Below, piece after piece: positions 6,102-11,010 of a stretch of 11,010 nucleotides of DNA; the stretch's first letter is position 1; each line of letters begins with the position of its first letter. Source of the DNA: Dehalococcoidia bacterium. GTDB taxonomy: Bacteria > Chloroflexota > Dehalococcoidia > Tepidiformales > Tepidiformaceae. The notes below the pieces were generated by a model, which was not told the origin of the DNA, made no database searches, and worked only from the letters and a program-made list of their open reading frames with translations. The DNA lies in the NCBI GenBank assembly GCA_007126855.1, contig SLAK01000017.1, forward strand, positions 1 through 11,010. The letters are read 5' to 3'. A program made the translations under genes and the position numbers.

Positions 6102-6494
6102 CTACTGCCCCATGGCGCGCATGTACGTGCCGATGTCGAAATAGTCGCGCCAGGCCCGGATTTGCTCGCCCTCGACCTCGAAGACGCCCGTCACCGGCAG
6201 GTCGACATGCTTGCCGCCCGCGTCGATCCGGTCCACCCGCTCTGCGAGCACGACATTCCCTGAACTCGCAATGTTCAGAATCTCCCATTCGGTCCCTTGC
6301 CAGCCCTTCAGGAACGACTCAATCGTCCCCCTCACCGCCTCACGCCCCTCCGCGGGCCTTGTCGGCATGTTGTGATAGACCGCGTCGTCGGTGAAATAGC
6401 CCATCAGCTCGTCCACATCGAGCCGCGACCAGGCCGTGCAAAAGTCCCGCACGACCTCCTCCGGTGTCCGTGCCACGCCAAATCTCCTGCTCAT
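6102..6494 (-). CDS. Limonene-1,2-epoxide hydrolase-family protein (SnoaL/NTF2-like fold)
   Basis: 130 residues, the compact length of the one-domain NTF2-like fold. The layout matches limonene-1,2-epoxide hydrolase, and all five residues of that active site appear in the right order: Tyr40 and Asn42 in VYHNMP, Arg86 and Asp88 in AERVDRI, and Asp117 in WRDYFD. In that family these activate water and protonate the epoxide, giving a diol without a covalent intermediate. Such proteins are cytoplasmic. Retention of the whole set argues for a working hydrolase rather than a generic SnoaL protein; the natural epoxide is unknown. The ATG at 6494 is chosen from homology (TPEEVVRDFCTAW soon follows) and promoter position, since no Shine-Dalgarno is present. 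It is the first gene of a two-gene unit with the alpha/beta-hydrolase. A 12-bp palindrome abuts the start. An open extension to 6626 reads into the upstream gene and is rejected. Confidence 0.87.
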   Translation of the reverse strand: MSRRFGVARTPEEVVRDFCTAWSRLDVDELMGYFTDDAVYHNMPTRPAEGREAVRGTIESFLKGWQGTEWEILNIASSGNVVLAERVDRIDAGGKHVDLPVTGVFEVEGEQIRAWRDYFDIGTYMRAMGQ

Positions 6495-6496
6495 GA

Positions 6497-6508
6497 AGTG
6501 GCGCCACT
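6497..6508. promoter_or_regulatory. 12-bp perfect palindrome at the epoxide-hydrolase start (possible operator)
   Basis: AGTGGCGCCACT is self-complementary across all 12 bases and ends two bases before the start codon at 6494. It occupies the place of a Shine-Dalgarno site and overlaps the -10 element by three bases and the predicted transcription start. A protein bound here would block transcription initiation. Confidence 0.5.
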
Positions 6509-6534
6509 GTATGGACACCGCGCCATCGTGGCAA
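6506..6534 (-). promoter_or_regulatory. Sigma-70-type promoter for the epoxide hydrolase/hydrolase pair
   Basis: Minus-strand -35 TTGCCA (6529-6534, one mismatch to TTGACA), a spacer of exactly 17 bases (6512-6528), and -10 TACAGT (6506-6511, two mismatches to TATAAT). The -10 ends 11 bases before the start codon, so the 5' leader would be about 4-5 bases, nearly leaderless. That agrees with the missing Shine-Dalgarno site. It lies in the 52-base gap after the LuxR membrane regulator gene. Confidence 0.5.
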
Positions 6535-6546
6535 GTTCGCTGGAGC

Positions 6547-7998
6547 TCAGTTGAGCGCTGCCGCCTCCACGAAGCCAAGCACCAGCAGTTCAGTATGGCT
6601 GTCAACGTGCGCGCCCCCGACGGCAAAGTCGCATTTGGAAGCAGGCTTCCCGTAGTGGTAGCCCAGGCCGGTCAGCCCATCCGGCACAATGGGCATCATC
6701 TCGCCGTCGCAAACGGCGGTAATCAGTGCCTCCCCGTACCATTCCTCCAGCACTTCCATCTTGTCGGGTACCGGCACCGGCTCGGGATTGTCGACTGACA
6801 CCGTGCTCCACACCCGCTTCCGGTCGCCCTCAGTGCAATCCAGGTCGGCCACCAGGTATTCCCGCCCATCCGGCGAAGGAATCGCGGCGCCAGCAACCCC
6901 CTCCGTTTCCATCCGCCAATAGTCCTCGTTCGTCCTCAGATCCCGGATCCCGCGCGAAAACGTGATCACGTCTCCGTCCTTGTCCTCGACCGGTCCGCAA
7001 ATGCCTCCGTCAAACACTGCGATGGGGTAGAACGCCGTCGACAGATCCGGAGCAACCACTAAACCTTCCTCGCCCAGCCCGAAGTCCTCGATCGTCCCGT
7101 CAGCATGCACCCGGTGCAGGATGCCGCCGTGCGGCCGCCCCACTCGCACCACCAACGACTCACCTTCCGCATCCCAGCGTAGCTGCTGTACAAAGCCCGC
7201 CACTGCCTCCAGCTCTTCCGATGCAAACCTCGCTATGGCTTCATCATTCGCGATGTCATGGAGCACAAGCTCCATTTCCACGACTTCGATGTCCTCCGAA
7301 GCCAGCCAGTAGGCGATGCGGTCCCCCTCGGGGCTGAAATCAAAGGTATCGATGAAATGACCCGTGGGGGCTAAGACCAGTACTTCTTCCCCGGCTCCGT
7401 CCAGCGGGTAACGCCGTATCTCATCACCCAGGTTCACAATGATCGCGTCGCCCCGGAGCAGCACGCTCGGCGAACCCCACGGCACTGACTCGATCGCAAA
7501 CGAATGCAGCTCCCGCCCACCCGCCACGTCGAACGTGACGATCTCCAGTCGCTCCGCGTACGGTCGGCCATTGACGACCACCGTCGGGCTATGCACCCGC
7601 GCATAGACAACTACCGGCCCTTCCCCGGGCGGCGCTGTCGGTCCCGGCGTCGGGTCGCCGGTCACCGGCTCGCTCGGCCCGCCGCGCGCGATCACGATCG
7701 CCACCACCAGCACCACCACAGCGACGGTCGAGGCACCCGCGACCCGCAGCGCCAGCCCGCCGCTGATGCCCGCAAGCGACCGCCGAACCCGCGCTGCGGG
7801 CCGGTTGTACGCCCGCCAGTAGGCCGCCGCTTCCTCCCGCGAATGCACGCCCAGCTTCGACAACACCTCCGACACGTGCCACTTCGCACCATCCAGCGTC
7901 AGCCCCAACGCCTCGCCGATCTGCGGGTTCGTGTATCCCTTCGCCAGCAGCTCCAGCACCTGCCGCTGGCGCTCAGTCCACGCGATCTCCGCGGACAT
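6547..7998 (-). CDS. Membrane-anchored LuxR-type regulator with extracytoplasmic beta-rich domain
   Basis: 483 residues from the ATG at 7998. An N-terminal LuxR/NarL-type HTH spans about 7-60 (WTERQRQVLELLAKGYT, LTLDGAKWHVSEVLSKLGV). A basic stretch RPAARVRR (67-73 region) precedes one membrane segment at about 85-104 (VAGASTVAVVVLVVAIVIA), placing the HTH inside and the C-terminus outside. A Pro/Thr-rich linker (108-125) leads to a 350-residue beta-rich domain with two PD40/TolB-like signatures, FSPEGDRIAY (221-230) and PSPDGREYLV (374-383), suggesting a propeller. It has four cysteines (334, 388, 430, 456), which could pair outside the cell. This looks like a one-component transmembrane regulator with no kinase or receiver. 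GTG at 8022 would add eight residues; ATG is preferred because GAGGAAGG lies about 10 bases upstream and the HTH begins soon after. No protease-like or ligand motif is visible; the signal is unknown. Confidence 0.85.
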   Translation of the reverse strand: MSAEIAWTERQRQVLELLAKGYTNPQIGEALGLTLDGAKWHVSEVLSKLGVHSREEAAAYWRAYNRPAARVRRSLAGISGGLALRVAGASTVAVVVLVVAIVIARGGPSEPVTGDPTPGPTAPPGEGPVVVYARVHSPTVVVNGRPYAERLEIVTFDVAGGRELHSFAIESVPWGSPSVLLRGDAIIVNLGDEIRRYPLDGAGEEVLVLAPTGHFIDTFDFSPEGDRIAYWLASEDIEVVEMELVLHDIANDEAIARFASEELEAVAGFVQQLRWDAEGESLVVRVGRPHGGILHRVHADGTIEDFGLGEEGLVVAPDLSTAFYPIAVFDGGICGPVEDKDGDVITFSRGIRDLRTNEDYWRMETEGVAGAAIPSPDGREYLVADLDCTEGDRKRVWSTVSVDNPEPVPVPDKMEVLEEWYGEALITAVCDGEMMPIVPDGLTGLGYHYGKPASKCDFAVGGAHVDSHTELLVLGFVEAAALN

Positions 7999-8064
7999 GT
8001 CCGGCGCGCCTTCCTCGCTCACACCCCAACCCTACTACCGCACCCACCGCCCTGACCCTACCCG

Positions 8065-8086
8065 ATGGCCAAGATTACAGGGCCAT
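8065..8086 (-). promoter_or_regulatory. 6-bp inverted repeat flanking a candidate -10 upstream of the membrane LuxR gene
   Basis: ATGGCC (8065-8070) and GGCCAT (8081-8086) are separated by 10 bases. The spacer contains, on the minus strand, TGTAAT (8074-8079), one mismatch from a -10 hexamer and 75 bases before the ATG at 7998. No good -35 was found at 17 bases. An operator enclosing the -10, possibly autoregulatory, is conceivable. The rest of the 8023-8184 gap shows nothing else clear. Confidence 0.27.
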
Positions 8087-8184
8087 ATCGCCACACCGCC
8101 TGCCAGTTGCCCCGCGATTCCAACTCCGCCAATGGCATCGGACATTGGGAGGCGATGAGATTGCACAACTGGGCTGACGGCCAC

Positions 8185-8217
8185 AAAAAAGGCCCGCCCG
8201 GCAAAAGCCGGGCGGGC
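8185..8217 (-). terminator. Rho-independent terminator of the Rho_N/Usp unit
   Basis: An 11-bp perfect GC-rich stem, GCCCGCCCGGC (8192-8202) and GCCGGGCGGGC (8207-8217), closes a 4-base loop. On the minus strand it is followed after one base by TTTTTT (8190 to 8185). It lies 27 bases after the stop of the universal-stress-like gene and before the next minus-strand gene, so it ends that transcript and insulates the membrane regulator. It is the only classic intrinsic terminator seen in the window. Confidence 0.93.
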
Positions 8218-8243
8218 GCAATCGTGTTATCGGCAGTTGTGGT

Positions 8244-8753
8244 TCAATCCCCCGGGCCCACGCCCACCATCTCCACCTCGCCGTTGTCATGCACCACCGC
8301 GATGGGCCTGCTGGTGTGCTCCTCCACGTCGTCCAGCGTCTCGTTGCGCAGCCGGTCGATAATCCCCGGGTCCTCCAGGTCTGCCGGCACCATGATCAGG
8401 TCGGCCTTCTGCTCGCGGGCGTATTCCGCCAGCGTGTCGCCGCCCTTCTCGCCCGGCAACCAGCCGAAGGCCTCGATGCCCTGGTCGATCGCTTCCTGTA
8501 CCTGACGCGCGATCCCCTCGCGCCCCGCTCGCTCCAGGTCCTCCACACTCAGCCGTGTCGGCACCTGTTCCGGGCCGCCTTCCGCCGCCCACCATGTCGG
8601 CAGCGGCTTTGCAAATGGCGACGCAGCGTCCACGTCATACAGGATCAGCCGCGCCTGGCTCGTCTTCGCCGTATCGATGGCCGCCTCGCGTACCTTCGCG
8701 TAGCGGTCGTCTTCGCTCGTATATGCCACGATGACCGTGGGAGAAGTGCTCAC
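8244..8753 (-). CDS. Universal-stress-protein-like (degenerate) protein
   Basis: 169 residues in a Rossmann-like order. Strand 1 is TVIVAYTSEDDRY (6-18), followed by a helix and then ARLILYDVD (34-42). A long insert (43-75) precedes a helix VEDLERAGREGIARQVQEAID. Near the C-terminus come ADLIMVPADLEDPGIIDRLRN (118-137) and RPIAVVHDNG (149-158). This is the Usp-like alpha/beta core, but the ATP-binding GxxGxxxxGS stretch of classical UspA is missing, replaced by PADLEDPGIIDRL. It would belong to a non-ATP-binding or diverged branch. It is cytoplasmic, with no signal peptide. The start is GTG at 8753, after AAGGACAGGTAAGGACA; no ATG occurs near the N-terminus. It lies 18 bases after the Rho_N-domain gene and is followed by a strong terminator, so these two genes make one unit. 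A stress role is inferred from the fold only. Confidence 0.7.
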   Translation of the reverse strand: MSTSPTVIVAYTSEDDRYAKVREAAIDTAKTSQARLILYDVDAASPFAKPLPTWWAAEGGPEQVPTRLSVEDLERAGREGIARQVQEAIDQGIEAFGWLPGEKGGDTLAEYAREQKADLIMVPADLEDPGIIDRLRNETLDDVEEHTSRPIAVVHDNGEVEMVGVGPGD

Positions 8754-8771
8754 TGTCCTTACCTGTCCTTT

Positions 8772-9071
8772 CTACCCTTGCGCTTCCCGGATGGCCTCAA
8801 CCAGCTCCGATTTCGACATCGAGCTGCGCCCGCTGATATCCAGCTCCCGCGCACGGTTGTAAAGCTCATCCCGGCTTCGCTCTTCCAGCGCGAGGTTCGG
8901 GTTTCCGGTTCCCTGTGTCTCCGTGTTTGGTGTCTTCCCAGCCTCCCGCCGCTGGCGGTTCACTGTCCGGCCGGCGATGTCCTTCGCGCGGCGCTCAGAG
9001 CTGCCGCGTTCCTGCTGGCTTTCCTTGATGTGTTCGTATTGCCGCCTTTCCTTCTTGCTCCAGGAAGGCAT
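8772..9071 (-). CDS. Small Rho_N (SAP-like) domain protein
   Basis: 99 highly charged residues. The first half (MPSWSKKERRQYEHIKES, then AKDIAGRTVNRQRRE) is basic and helical, of a type seen in small proteins labelled plasmid-stabilisation or Rho-terminator-like. After TPNTETQGTGNPN (48-60), residues about 62-97 form a Rho N-terminal/SAP-like helix-extended loop-helix (EERSRDELYNRAREL, DISGRSSMSKSELVEAI). In Rho and related proteins this small domain contacts nucleic acid or partners. The ATG at 9071 follows a GGAGGGAGGG tract; an upstream ATG at 9104 is rejected because it precedes that tract and lacks homology. It is first in the unit with the universal-stress-like gene. A nucleic-acid-binding or stress role is plausible, but no specific function is known to me. 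Confidence 0.82.
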   Translation of the reverse strand: MPSWSKKERRQYEHIKESQQERGSSERRAKDIAGRTVNRQRREAGKTPNTETQGTGNPNLALEERSRDELYNRARELDISGRSSMSKSELVEAIREAQG

Positions 9072-9092
9072 ACATCCCTCCCTCCTGCTCGA

Positions 9093-9104
9093 TTGGAGCT
9101 CCAA
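9093..9104. promoter_or_regulatory. 12-bp perfect palindrome upstream of the Rho_N gene (possible operator)
   Basis: TTGGAGCTCCAA is fully self-complementary and ends 21 bases before the Rho_N start codon at 9071, just upstream of its Shine-Dalgarno tract. The 160-base gap (9072-9231) shows no convincing promoter hexamers and no terminator for the upstream UroD-like gene. Confidence 0.35.
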
Positions 9105-9231
9105 CGATCACCGTAACGAACCGGCCATCGCCCGGAAAGAAAGCGGCGGATGCTTTCCTTACAGCGCCATAACAGTTGCTTCGGCCCGCCCGAAACGAGT
9201 CAGGGCGCCCGGCGTGCGCTGGCTTGGTGCC

Positions 9232-10224
9232 TCAGCCTGCCGCGGACAGTTCGCGCACAAGCCTGCCAACAGCCGCTCGCCGCTCGGGCGAAGTCTCCGG
9301 CGGGATCGAACAGCCGGGCCCGATCATCAGGCGCTCGAAACCTCCCGAGAGCGCATCACCCACCTGCCCGGCGAGCTCCTCTTCGCTCATCGTCGGCAGG
9401 CGCTGGTGGTCGATCCCGCCGATCACCGCCGCCGGAACCCGGCCGCGAATCTCCTGCAGGTTCGGGTTCCCCTCGCCCCGGTCCGCCCAGTTAAACGCCG
9501 CCACCGGGTAGTCCAGCAGCATCTCCAGCATGTTTCGGTCCCCGCACACGTGCAGCACGTTGAACTCCGCGTCGCGAAGCCCCGACAGGATCTGCAAATC
9601 GTACGGTCGCCCGAACTCCCGGTAGAAGGCCTCTCGCGCCTGGTCGTGTGTCGCCCACTGGAGCGGCGCGTAGAAAATCCCGGCAGCGCCGCGCTCCAGC
9701 GCCGCCTCGGCATATTCGTCCAGCGTTTCCGTGAGCGCAGCCAGCGCGGCGTGTGCTGAAGCGGGATCTTCCCATGCCAGCTGCTGGAAGCGGCGTTGCT
9801 CCCCGCAAAGGTTCCCCAGCACTCCCAGCGGCGAAAACACCGTGTGGATGATGTCTGCCTCATCCCCCACTTCCTCCACCAGCATTGCCACCGCCTGCAG
9901 GTGTTCACCAAACACTCCTGCGAAGGCGTCGACGGGCGCCACCGCGTCCAGGTCCGCAACGTCCTTCACTACCGCATCCACCAGCTCCGGCCGCTGGTTG
10001 TCACGGGAGGCCTCGTAGTGGTTCCCCCACGCTTCTCCGAAGTAGCTTGCCCGCGGGTTCAGCTTGATGAAGTCCCAGCCACCGGCCCGGTAGGCCTCCA
10101 CCGTCGATGCCACCAGGTGCTCCGGCTGCCACTCCCGCGGTGGGTCGTGCCCCCACATCGACACCGGCGGCCGGTCGACTTCTTCGCCGCCGAGCGCCGC
10201 CCTCACCCGCTCCTTCTTCGTCAT
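9232..10224 (-). CDS. Uroporphyrinogen decarboxylase-superfamily protein, MtaA/CmuA-like
   Basis: 330-residue (beta/alpha)8 protein of the UroD superfamily. The start MTKKERVRAALGGEEVDRPPVSMWGH is typical of the methyltransferase-like branch and lacks the RQAGR signature of HemE. Core blocks are GWDFIKLNPR (49-58), GAAGIFYAPLQWA (179-191), LHVCGDRNML (224-233), WADRG (246-250), AVIGGID (266-272) and LMIGPGCSIPPETSPE (299-314). His225, Cys227 and Cys305 form the His-X-Cys...Cys zinc set used by MtaA/MtbA-type methylcobamide:thiol methyltransferases, so corrinoid-linked methyl transfer is more likely than porphyrin decarboxylation. No corrinoid protein or partner methyltransferase lies in the window. 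The ATG at 10224 is preferred over 10233 because GGAGGA (10235-10240) is 10 bases from the former and 1 base from the latter. Cytoplasmic; the methyl donor and acceptor are unknown. Confidence 0.86.
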   Translation of the reverse strand: MTKKERVRAALGGEEVDRPPVSMWGHDPPREWQPEHLVASTVEAYRAGGWDFIKLNPRASYFGEAWGNHYEASRDNQRPELVDAVVKDVADLDAVAPVDAFAGVFGEHLQAVAMLVEEVGDEADIIHTVFSPLGVLGNLCGEQRRFQQLAWEDPASAHAALAALTETLDEYAEAALERGAAGIFYAPLQWATHDQAREAFYREFGRPYDLQILSGLRDAEFNVLHVCGDRNMLEMLLDYPVAAFNWADRGEGNPNLQEIRGRVPAAVIGGIDHQRLPTMSEEELAGQVGDALSGGFERLMIGPGCSIPPETSPERRAAVGRLVRELSAAG

Positions 10225-10283
10225 GCCGTTCATGTCCTCCAGCTTACGACCTCCTGCAAGCCCTGGCGCGACCAGAAGTCGGT

Positions 10284-10302
10284 GGTCGGAGGGCCCTGGA
10301 CC
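10284..10302. promoter_or_regulatory. Imperfect dyad in the divergent gap between the MtaA-like and Tat-protein genes
   Basis: Arms GGTC (10284-10287) and GACC (10299-10302) surround the self-complementary AGGGCCCT (10290-10297), off-centre by one base. An overlapping GACCA (10270-10274) pairs with TGGTC (10283-10287). The gap 10225-10372 serves divergent genes, so a shared operator is possible. No convincing -35/-10 pair was identified. Confidence 0.22.
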
Positions 10303-10372
10303 ATTACCTCCGCTTTCCATTCGATGTTTACGTCGCTAAGCTTTCGCCGATCGCATGTAATCGGAGCAAAAC

Positions 10373-11010
10373 GTGACACAGCAGCCCGACCCTTTGCCCG
10401 GAGACCGTCGCATTAGCCGGCGGAAGTTCGTTGGCCTCGCCGGTGGCGTCTCTGCCGCCGCTGCCGCTACTGGTTGGGCTCTCGGCCGCGAGGTCGGCGA
10501 TGACGCCACAGCACCCCAGTTCGAGCCCACACAGGCGAACAGCCCGGAGCCGGGTTACACGCCCGTTGCAACGATGCGACGCACCCTGGCCGAGGAAAAC
10601 GCCCTTCCAGGCAACGCGGATTGGATGCTAACCGACGACTACACTTCGGAACTCGTCGGCTTCGCCGCCCCCGCCAGCGTCGCTCCCGGGGAGTATCTGA
10701 GGCTCTACCTCGCGGGGAGCTCCCGGAGCTGCCGCGTGGAAGTCTTTCGTGTCGGTTGGTACCAGGGCGATGGCGCCCGCTCCATGCAGGCCTTCGACGA
10801 AGTCGAGTGCAATGCGATCGCCTTCGATACCGATGACCGCCGCATGGTCTCCACGAGCTGGAAGCAATCGCTCGAATTCAAGATTCCCGACGACTGGCAG
10901 TCAGGCCTCTATGCTGCCCGCCTCGACGACGCTGCCGGGCGCCAGCACATGCTGGCCTTCACCGTGCGGAGCCCGCACGAACGCGCCCCCATCGCCGTCC
11001 TTGCCGGCAC
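10373..11010 (+). CDS. Tat-exported protein with N,N-dimethylformamidase beta-subunit-like domain (5' part, cut by right edge)
   Basis: An open frame of 212 codons running off the right edge, starting at GTG 10373 with GGAG 6 bases upstream. Residues 14-20 are ISRRKFV, a twin-arginine motif, followed by a weakly hydrophobic Ala/Gly-rich segment (21-38). A folded protein exported by Tat, or kept as a membrane anchor, is therefore expected. After a linker (40-75), residues about 82-200 match the dimethylformamidase beta-subunit-like family: ELVGFAAPASVAPGE (93-107), LRLYLAG, VEVFRVGWYQGDGAR (122-136), SLEFKIPDDWQSGLYAARL (166-184) and AFTVRSPHERAPIAVL (195-210). The family also contains many uncharacterised exported proteins, and the catalytic part lies beyond the window. 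No dimethylformamidase alpha-subunit gene is present upstream. True formamidase activity is doubtful, since the characterised enzyme is not Tat-exported. Confidence 0.8.
   Translation, partial: MTQQPDPLPGDRRISRRKFVGLAGGVSAAAAATGWALGREVGDDATAPQFEPTQANSPEPGYTPVATMRRTLAEENALPGNADWMLTDDYTSELVGFAAPASVAPGEYLRLYLAGSSRSCRVEVFRVGWYQGDGARSMQAFDEVECNAIAFDTDDRRMVSTSWKQSLEFKIPDDWQSGLYAARLDDAAGRQHMLAFTVRSPHERAPIAVLAG

Noticed and set aside
5326..6144. Plus-strand open frame of 272 codons opposite the alpha/beta-hydrolase
   Set aside because: Antisense shadow with low-complexity basic composition.
8289..9116. Plus-strand open frame of 275 codons opposite the Usp/Rho_N pair
   Set aside because: Antisense to two genes with ribosome-binding sites and a terminator; no motif seen.
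9232..10224. Uroporphyrinogen decarboxylase (hemE)
   Set aside because: The RQAGR substrate-binding signature is missing and an MtaA-like His-X-Cys...Cys zinc set is present; no other heme gene is nearby.
10356..10361. TGTAAT as -10 of the Tat-exported protein gene
   Set aside because: Transcription would then start at or after the GGAG ribosome-binding site, and no -35 lies 17 bases upstream.
1..11010. CRISPR array, tRNA, rRNA, insertion sequence or prophage
   Set aside because: No spaced direct repeats, no tRNA cloverleaf or rRNA blocks recognised, and no transposase, integrase or phage structural genes in any frame.

Overview
The window is GC-rich (about two-thirds G+C by eye), densely packed bacterial chromosome. 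It has nine complete protein genes, one gene cut at each edge, short intergenic gaps (none over about 225 bases), and Shine-Dalgarno sites of the AGGAGG type before most genes. There is no tRNA, rRNA, CRISPR array, insertion sequence or phage gene. The gene styles fit the Chloroflexota, probably a Dehalococcoidia-like lineage: LuxR-type DNA-binding domains fused to a hydrolase or to a membrane-anchored beta domain, a MtaA/UroD-type protein, and a Tat-exported dimethylformamidase-like protein. That placement is inferred from gene content, not from a marker gene.

Layout. 1-880 (minus): a DUF1326 cysteine-rich protein followed by a DUF2182 membrane protein that runs off the left edge, a recurrent but functionally unknown pair. 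1003-2058 (minus): an alpha/beta-hydrolase fused to a C-terminal LuxR HTH. It is divergent from 2253-5257 (plus), a translationally coupled pair of a succinate-semialdehyde-type aldehyde dehydrogenase and an acetolactate-synthase-like ThDP enzyme. 5254-6494 (minus): a limonene-epoxide-hydrolase-type protein followed by an alpha/beta-hydrolase; the latter ends tail-to-tail with the ThDP gene on a shared CTAG. 6547-7998 (minus): a LuxR HTH, one membrane span and an outside beta-rich domain. 8244-9071 (minus): a Rho_N-domain protein followed by a degenerate universal-stress-like protein, closed by a strong intrinsic terminator. 9232-10224 (minus): a UroD-superfamily protein with a MtaA-like zinc site. 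10373 to the right edge (plus): a Tat-exported protein with an N,N-dimethylformamidase beta-subunit-like domain, starting with GTG.

How they fit together. The most coherent unit is the coupled ThDP enzyme and aldehyde dehydrogenase. Both resemble, in sequence and arrangement, the cyanobacterial 2-oxoglutarate decarboxylase / succinate-semialdehyde dehydrogenase pair that closes the TCA cycle without 2-oxoglutarate dehydrogenase. The divergent hydrolase-LuxR protein is the natural candidate regulator. The other genes form small independent units. Several short inverted repeats just upstream of starts are recorded as possible operators or leader structures; none has been tested.
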